The notes beneath the pieces are model-generated. The model was not told where the DNA came from. It saw nothing but the letters and a program-made list of their open reading frames with translations, and made no database searches. From Caproiciproducens sp. CPB-2 (lineage in GTDB: Bacteria > Bacillota > Clostridia > Oscillospirales > Acutalibacteraceae): a DNA stretch of 64,000 nucleotides. The position numbers and the translations under genes are program-made. How positions within the stretch are numbered: the first letter of the stretch is position 1; the number at the start of each line of letters is the position of its first letter. Location: the NCBI RefSeq assembly GCF_036287215.1, contig NZ_CP142860.1, positions 1,364,001-1,428,000 of the forward strand, written 5' to 3'. This document shows, piece by piece, positions 60,319 to 64,000 of the stretch.

Positions 60319-62063
60319 AAGGTTCCACATTAAAGCGGCTGTTCCGCTACGCGAAGCCGTATTCCGGTTTTTTGGCCGGTGCGCTCGTCAGCGCGCTGAT
60401 TCATATTTCGCTCACCCTCTACGGACCGATCCTGATCGGTCAAGCGGTCGACCACATCATTGGACCCTCCAATGTCGGCCACAGGGATATGATTCCCATT
60501 CTCGTTACGCTTGCGGGAACCATTGTGATCAGCGCGGTGTTTCAGTGGGTAATGGCGTACTGTACGAATAAAATCACCTATCATACGGTGCGCGACCTGC
60601 GCGTACAGGCTTATCAGAAGATCAACCGCCTGCCGCTCCGATACGTTGACGGCCACGCGCACGGCGATGTCATCAGCCGTGTCGTCAACGATGTCGATCA
60701 GGTCGCGGATGGCCTGCTGCAGGGGCTTACCCAGCTTTTTACCGGCGTCGTGACCATTCTGGGAACGCTTGTTTTCATGCTCACCATCAGTCCGGTCATT
60801 ACGGTGGTGGTTGTGCTGGTTACGCCTCTTTCGCTGTTTGTGGCCGGCTTTATCGCCCGGATTTCCCACCGGCAGTTTATCGAACAGCAGGCGACCCAGG
60901 GCGAGCTCAGCGGTTATGTGGAGGAAATGATCAGCGGCCAGAAAATCGTAAAGACGTTCCTCTATGAAAGCCGTTCGGAAGAAGAATTCAACGAGATTAA
61001 CCGGCGGCTCTACAACTGCGGGGTAAAAGCGCAGTTTTATTCCTCCCTTTCCAACCCCAGCACCCGTTTTGTCAACGGCGTTGTGTACACCGCGGTCGCG
61101 GCAATCGGGTCGCTCTGCGCGATTACGGGCCGTCCCGGTCCGTTGACGATCGGACAGATCACCTCGTTTTTAGCCTATGCCAATCAGTATACCAAGCCGT
61201 TTAACGAGGTGACCGCGGTCATTACCCAGATTCAGACGGCGTTTGCCTCCGCCGACCGCCTTTTCCGGCTGCTGGACGAGGAGGAGGAAACACCGGACGC
61301 TCCCGGCGCGCTGGCCCTGACGGACAGCGAGGGGAACGTGGACGTGGAGCACGTGTATTTTTCCTACCGTCCGGAAGTAAAGCTGATTCAGGATATGAAC
61401 CTGAAGGCGAGAAAGGGCGAGCGGATTGCGATTGTGGGCCCGACCGGGTGCGGAAAAACCACCATTATCAATCTGCTGATGCGCTTCTATGACGCGGACA
61501 GCGGCACCATCAAAATCGACGGGGTCGATGTAAAAAACGTTACCCGCGACAGCCTGCGGAAAATGTTCGGCATGGTGCTGCAGGAGACCTGGCTTTTTTC
61601 CGGAACGGTGCGCGACAATATCTCGTACGGAAGCGAACATGTGACGGAGGAACAGATCGTCGCCGCGGCAAAGGCGGCGCACGCCCATTCGTTCATCATG
61701 CGCCTGCCGGACGGGTACGACACCCTGATTTCGGAGGACGGCGGCAATATTTCTCAGGGGCAGCGGCAGCTGCTTTGTATTGCCCGGGTAATGCTGGTCG
61801 ACCCTCCGATCCTGATTCTGGACGAGGCGACCAGCTCCATCGATACCAGAACGGAAATCCGTATTCAAAAGGCGTTTACCGAAATGATGAAGGGGAGGAC
61901 CAGCTTTATCGTAGCCCACCGCCTTTCCACCATTAAGGAGGCGGACCTGATTCTGGTGATGAACAAGGGAAGCGTTATTGAGCAGGGAACGCATGAACAG
62001 CTTCTGCAAAAGCAGGGCTTTTACGCGAATCTTTACAACAGCCAGTTCGCGGTCGCGGATTAG
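60315..62063 (+). CDS. Heterodimeric ABC exporter, subunit B (catalytic)
   Basis: A 582-residue partner of subunit A with the same membrane-ATPase layout. Walker A is GPTGCGKTT, Walker B LILDEATSS keeps the catalytic Glu, and the switch His is in VAHRLSTI. Its signature reads ISQGQRQ, where the first Gly of LSGGQ is replaced by Gln, so the composite site it shares with subunit A's Walker A is the weaker one. Equal length and a 4-nt overlap support obligatory pairing. Confidence 0.93.
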   Translation: MKGSTLKRLFRYAKPYSGFLAGALVSALIHISLTLYGPILIGQAVDHIIGPSNVGHRDMIPILVTLAGTIVISAVFQWVMAYCTNKITYHTVRDLRVQAYQKINRLPLRYVDGHAHGDVISRVVNDVDQVADGLLQGLTQLFTGVVTILGTLVFMLTISPVITVVVVLVTPLSLFVAGFIARISHRQFIEQQATQGELSGYVEEMISGQKIVKTFLYESRSEEEFNEINRRLYNCGVKAQFYSSLSNPSTRFVNGVVYTAVAAIGSLCAITGRPGPLTIGQITSFLAYANQYTKPFNEVTAVITQIQTAFASADRLFRLLDEEEETPDAPGALALTDSEGNVDVEHVYFSYRPEVKLIQDMNLKARKGERIAIVGPTGCGKTTIINLLMRFYDADSGTIKIDGVDVKNVTRDSLRKMFGMVLQETWLFSGTVRDNISYGSEHVTEEQIVAAAKAAHAHSFIMRLPDGYDTLISEDGGNISQGQRQLLCIARVMLVDPPILILDEATSSIDTRTEIRIQKAFTEMMKGRTSFIVAHRLSTIKEADLILVMNKGSVIEQGTHEQLLQKQGFYANLYNSQFAVAD

Positions 62064-62067
62064 CGGA

Positions 62068-62100
62068 AACAGGAGCCCCGGCAAAGCCGGGGCTCCTGTT
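62068..62100. terminator. Bidirectional terminator between exporter and galM
   Basis: Perfect 15-bp stem AACAGGAGCCCCGGC (62068-62082) with its complement at 62086-62100, loop AAA, between convergent genes. Confidence 0.85.
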
Positions 62101-63157
62101 ATCTTACCGTAAATTTATAAATGGTTGTGTGCTTGTATTTCTCGACCGGTTTTAAATTCTGGAACGGGAATTCCGGGTGATGGACCGAGTCGGGAAAAAA
62201 CTGTGTTTCCAGGCAGACCGCATGGTGCGCTAAATGCTTTTTTCCCGCCTTGCCGGCTGCGCCGGGGGCAAAGCTGTTCGCGGTGTAAATCTGTATCCCG
62301 GGCATATTGGTAAAGACCAGCATCGCCCTGCCGCTCAGCTGATCATACAGCTCCGCGGCTTTTTTCATGCCGTCCGCGCCCTTAATCACGAAATTATGGT
62401 CGTAGCCTCCGCAGCTTTTCAAGAGGCTGTCGTTTGCCCGGATGTCCTGCCCGATGGTTTTGGGCTTATTGAAGTCATACGGCGTACCGGCGACCGGGGT
62501 CAGCCCGCCGGTGGGGATCAGATCGGTTCCGACCGCGGTAATCGCGTCCGCGTTGATCTGCAGCTCCTGTGAAAGGATGCTGTTTCCGACGTCCCCGCTG
62601 ATATTGAAGTAGGAATGGTTGGTAAGGTTGACCGGTGTTTCACGGTCGGTCTGCGCGCCGTAATCGATAATCAGCGCGTTGTCCGTGCTGAGGGTGTACT
62701 GGACGGTTACGTTCAGGTTCCCGGGGAATCCGCATTCCCCGTCCTCGCTGAGGTAGGCAAAGGTGACGGACGGCGCGTCGTCGTCATGGTCGCTGCATTT
62801 CAGCCGCCAGACCCGGTCCTGAAACCCGCCCGGGGCGCTGTGCAGGGAATTTTTTCCATCGTTTGCCGCAAGCGCATATTTCTTTCCGCCGATTTCAAAT
62901 TCCGCCCCGCTGATCCGGTTGGCATAGCGGCCGACGGCGGCCCCGAAAACGTCGCCCTTTTCAAGGTATCCGTCCAGCGTGTCGTGTCCCAGGACCACGT
63001 CCCCGAAATTGCCCTTTTTGTCGGCGGTCAGCAGCCTGACAATGCGGCAGCCGTAGGTGATCACCTGCGCGGTCATCCCGCTTTTATTGCGCAGGGTATA
63101 GCTGTCGATTACGGTGCCGTCCGGCAGTTTTCCAAATACAGATTTTTCAATGCTCAT
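62099..63157 (-). CDS. galM: Aldose 1-epimerase (galactose mutarotase)
   Basis: A 352-residue beta-sandwich enzyme. GRYANRISGAEFEIGGK is the sugar-binding Arg region, NLTNHSYFNISG contains the catalytic acid His, DHNFVI follows, and the catalytic base Glu lies in LETQFFPDSVHHPEFP. It interconverts alpha and beta anomers of galactose or glucose, consistent with its place just downstream of a ROK glucokinase gene in the same direction (about 37 nt apart). Confidence 0.93.
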   Translation of the reverse strand: MSIEKSVFGKLPDGTVIDSYTLRNKSGMTAQVITYGCRIVRLLTADKKGNFGDVVLGHDTLDGYLEKGDVFGAAVGRYANRISGAEFEIGGKKYALAANDGKNSLHSAPGGFQDRVWRLKCSDHDDDAPSVTFAYLSEDGECGFPGNLNVTVQYTLSTDNALIIDYGAQTDRETPVNLTNHSYFNISGDVGNSILSQELQINADAITAVGTDLIPTGGLTPVAGTPYDFNKPKTIGQDIRANDSLLKSCGGYDHNFVIKGADGMKKAAELYDQLSGRAMLVFTNMPGIQIYTANSFAPGAAGKAGKKHLAHHAVCLETQFFPDSVHHPEFPFQNLKPVEKYKHTTIYKFTVR

Positions 63158-63194
63158 CGTTCAGCCTTCTTCTGTCATATTTGGTGATGAGGAA

Positions 63195-64000
63195 TCATTT
63201 GCCCAGCAGTGCCGCGCCGATAATTCCCGCATCGTTTCCCAGCAATGCCCTGCAAATCTTTGTCTGCCCCTGCGGGCTGAGGGAATAGGCTTCCTTGGCC
63301 ACATATTCGCGCAGCGGCTTCAGGAGGGTTTCCCCCTCGTTGCAGATGCCGCCGCCGATGCAGAGGATGTCCGGCTGGAATGCGTTGATGCAGTTGGCCA
63401 GCCCGCAGCCCAGGTATTCGATGTATTCGTCCACAACGGCTTTCCCGATCGGGTCGCCCGCGCGCATTGCGTCAAAGGCGGTACGACCGTCCACATTGTT
63501 CAGGTCGCCGTCCACCAGCTTCCAGACAGGACTGCTGCGGTCGGCGGATTTCTCCATCGCCTCTTTGGTGGAGCGGATCAGGCCGGTGGCGGAAGCGTAC
63601 GTTTCCCAGCAGCCGTCGCGGCCGCAGGTGCAGTGCCTTCCCTGAAAGACAATAACGGTATGTCCCATTTCTCCCGCGCCGTAATTGGAGCCGGAATAAA
63701 TTTTACCGTCGATGAGGATGCCGCTGCCCACTCCGGTGCCGAGCGTAATCGCCATTGCGTTTTTCGCGCCCTTGAGCGCGCCCGCCTGATACTCGCCGTA
63801 GGCCGCCGCGTTCGCGTCGTTTTCCACGATGACCTTTTTATTCATTTTTGTTTCCAGAAATTTTCTGAGCTCGAAATGGTTAAAATACAGGTTGTTGGAA
63901 AATTCCACCACGCCGGTGTCCGTGTTGACGGTACCGGGGGTGCCGATGCCCACCCACGGAACGTCGTCCAGGGTGAGATTTGCATTGCGCAGCGCTTCCA
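63195..64000 (-). CDS. ROK-family glucokinase, C-terminal part (5' end outside window)
   Basis: The frame runs off the right edge of the window; about 268 residues are visible. VGIGTPGTVNTDTG, the catalytic Asp in VENDANAAAYGEY, the glycine loop TLGTGVGSGILIDGK, and the ROK zinc motif HCTCGRDGCWE (with GHTVIVF before it) are all present. It phosphorylates glucose or a related hexose with ATP. The start and the first ATP-binding loop lie beyond base 64000. Confidence 0.9.
   Translation of the reverse strand, partial: EALRNANLTLDDVPWVGIGTPGTVNTDTGVVEFSNNLYFNHFELRKFLETKMNKKVIVENDANAAAYGEYQAGALKGAKNAMAITLGTGVGSGILIDGKIYSGSNYGAGEMGHTVIVFQGRHCTCGRDGCWETYASATGLIRSTKEAMEKSADRSSPVWKLVDGDLNNVDGRTAFDAMRAGDPIGKAVVDEYIEYLGCGLANCINAFQPDILCIGGGICNEGETLLKPLREYVAKEAYSLSPQGQTKICRALLGNDAGIIGAALLGK

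Overview
The window is about 64 kb of chromosome from a spore-forming, probably strictly anaerobic Clostridia-type Firmicute (Oscillospiraceae-like is my best guess; inference only). Support: a SleL/YaaH-type spore cortex hydrolase, rubredoxin-flavoprotein and hemerythrin genes, 4Fe-4S proteins, strong AGGAGG ribosome sites, T-tailed hairpin terminators, and moderately GC-rich host genes beside an AT-richer island.

Layout. 1-6.8 kb: end of typA, a DEDDh exonuclease, pgeF, a radical SAM gene, a hemolysin III family gene, an alpha/beta hydrolase and a polysaccharide deacetylase. 6.8-15 kb: two P-type ATPases (one CtpE-like, one MgtA) around an O-antigen-ligase-like gene, then the spore hydrolase. 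15-22.6 kb: small single genes (TipA-type MerR regulator, DUF4177 + DUF169 pair, CPBP protease, RsiV-like lipoprotein, EFR1 ferredoxin, HhH-GPD glycosylase, dcd, L,D-transpeptidase). 22.9-34.4 kb: a catabolic locus with a divergent LacI regulator, a NitT/TauT-type ABC importer with two permeases and two ATPases, a GlpA-like/GlpB-like/DUF1667 oxidoreductase set, a LarA-like protein and a TSUP permease. 52-64 kb: hemerythrin, nth, TraX-like gene, glyA, rarA, hrb, a LysR regulator divergent from a heterodimeric ABC exporter, galM and a partial ROK glucokinase.

The key structure is a 16.1-kb integrated element (35832-51968) inserted in the T-arm of a host tRNA-Ala(CGC) gene. The 5' part of that tRNA lies at 51956-52010 and the 3' part at 35811-35844, sharing a 13-bp direct repeat; joined, they give a perfect 76-nt tRNA. 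A large serine recombinase gene lies at the left end. Joining the two element ends recreates a candidate attP with inverted arms matching at 12 of 14 positions. Just inside the right end the element carries an intact tRNA-Ala with the same CGC anticodon, in the same direction, 68 nt downstream of the severed host tRNA fragment, so the host tRNA promoter could drive it. The element seems to break a host tRNA gene and supply a replacement.

The main cargo is one minus-strand defence operon: a DUF6088/AbiEi-like regulator with palindromic operators over its promoter, a ~1000-residue gamma-class N6-adenine methyltransferase, a 219-residue protein with a possible PD-(D/E)XK signature, and a complete type III restriction-modification pair (Mod, Res). 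The left half holds element-type genes (HTH protein, sigma-like relic, Spo0A-C-like protein, GGDEF cyclase, XRE regulator, small unknowns).
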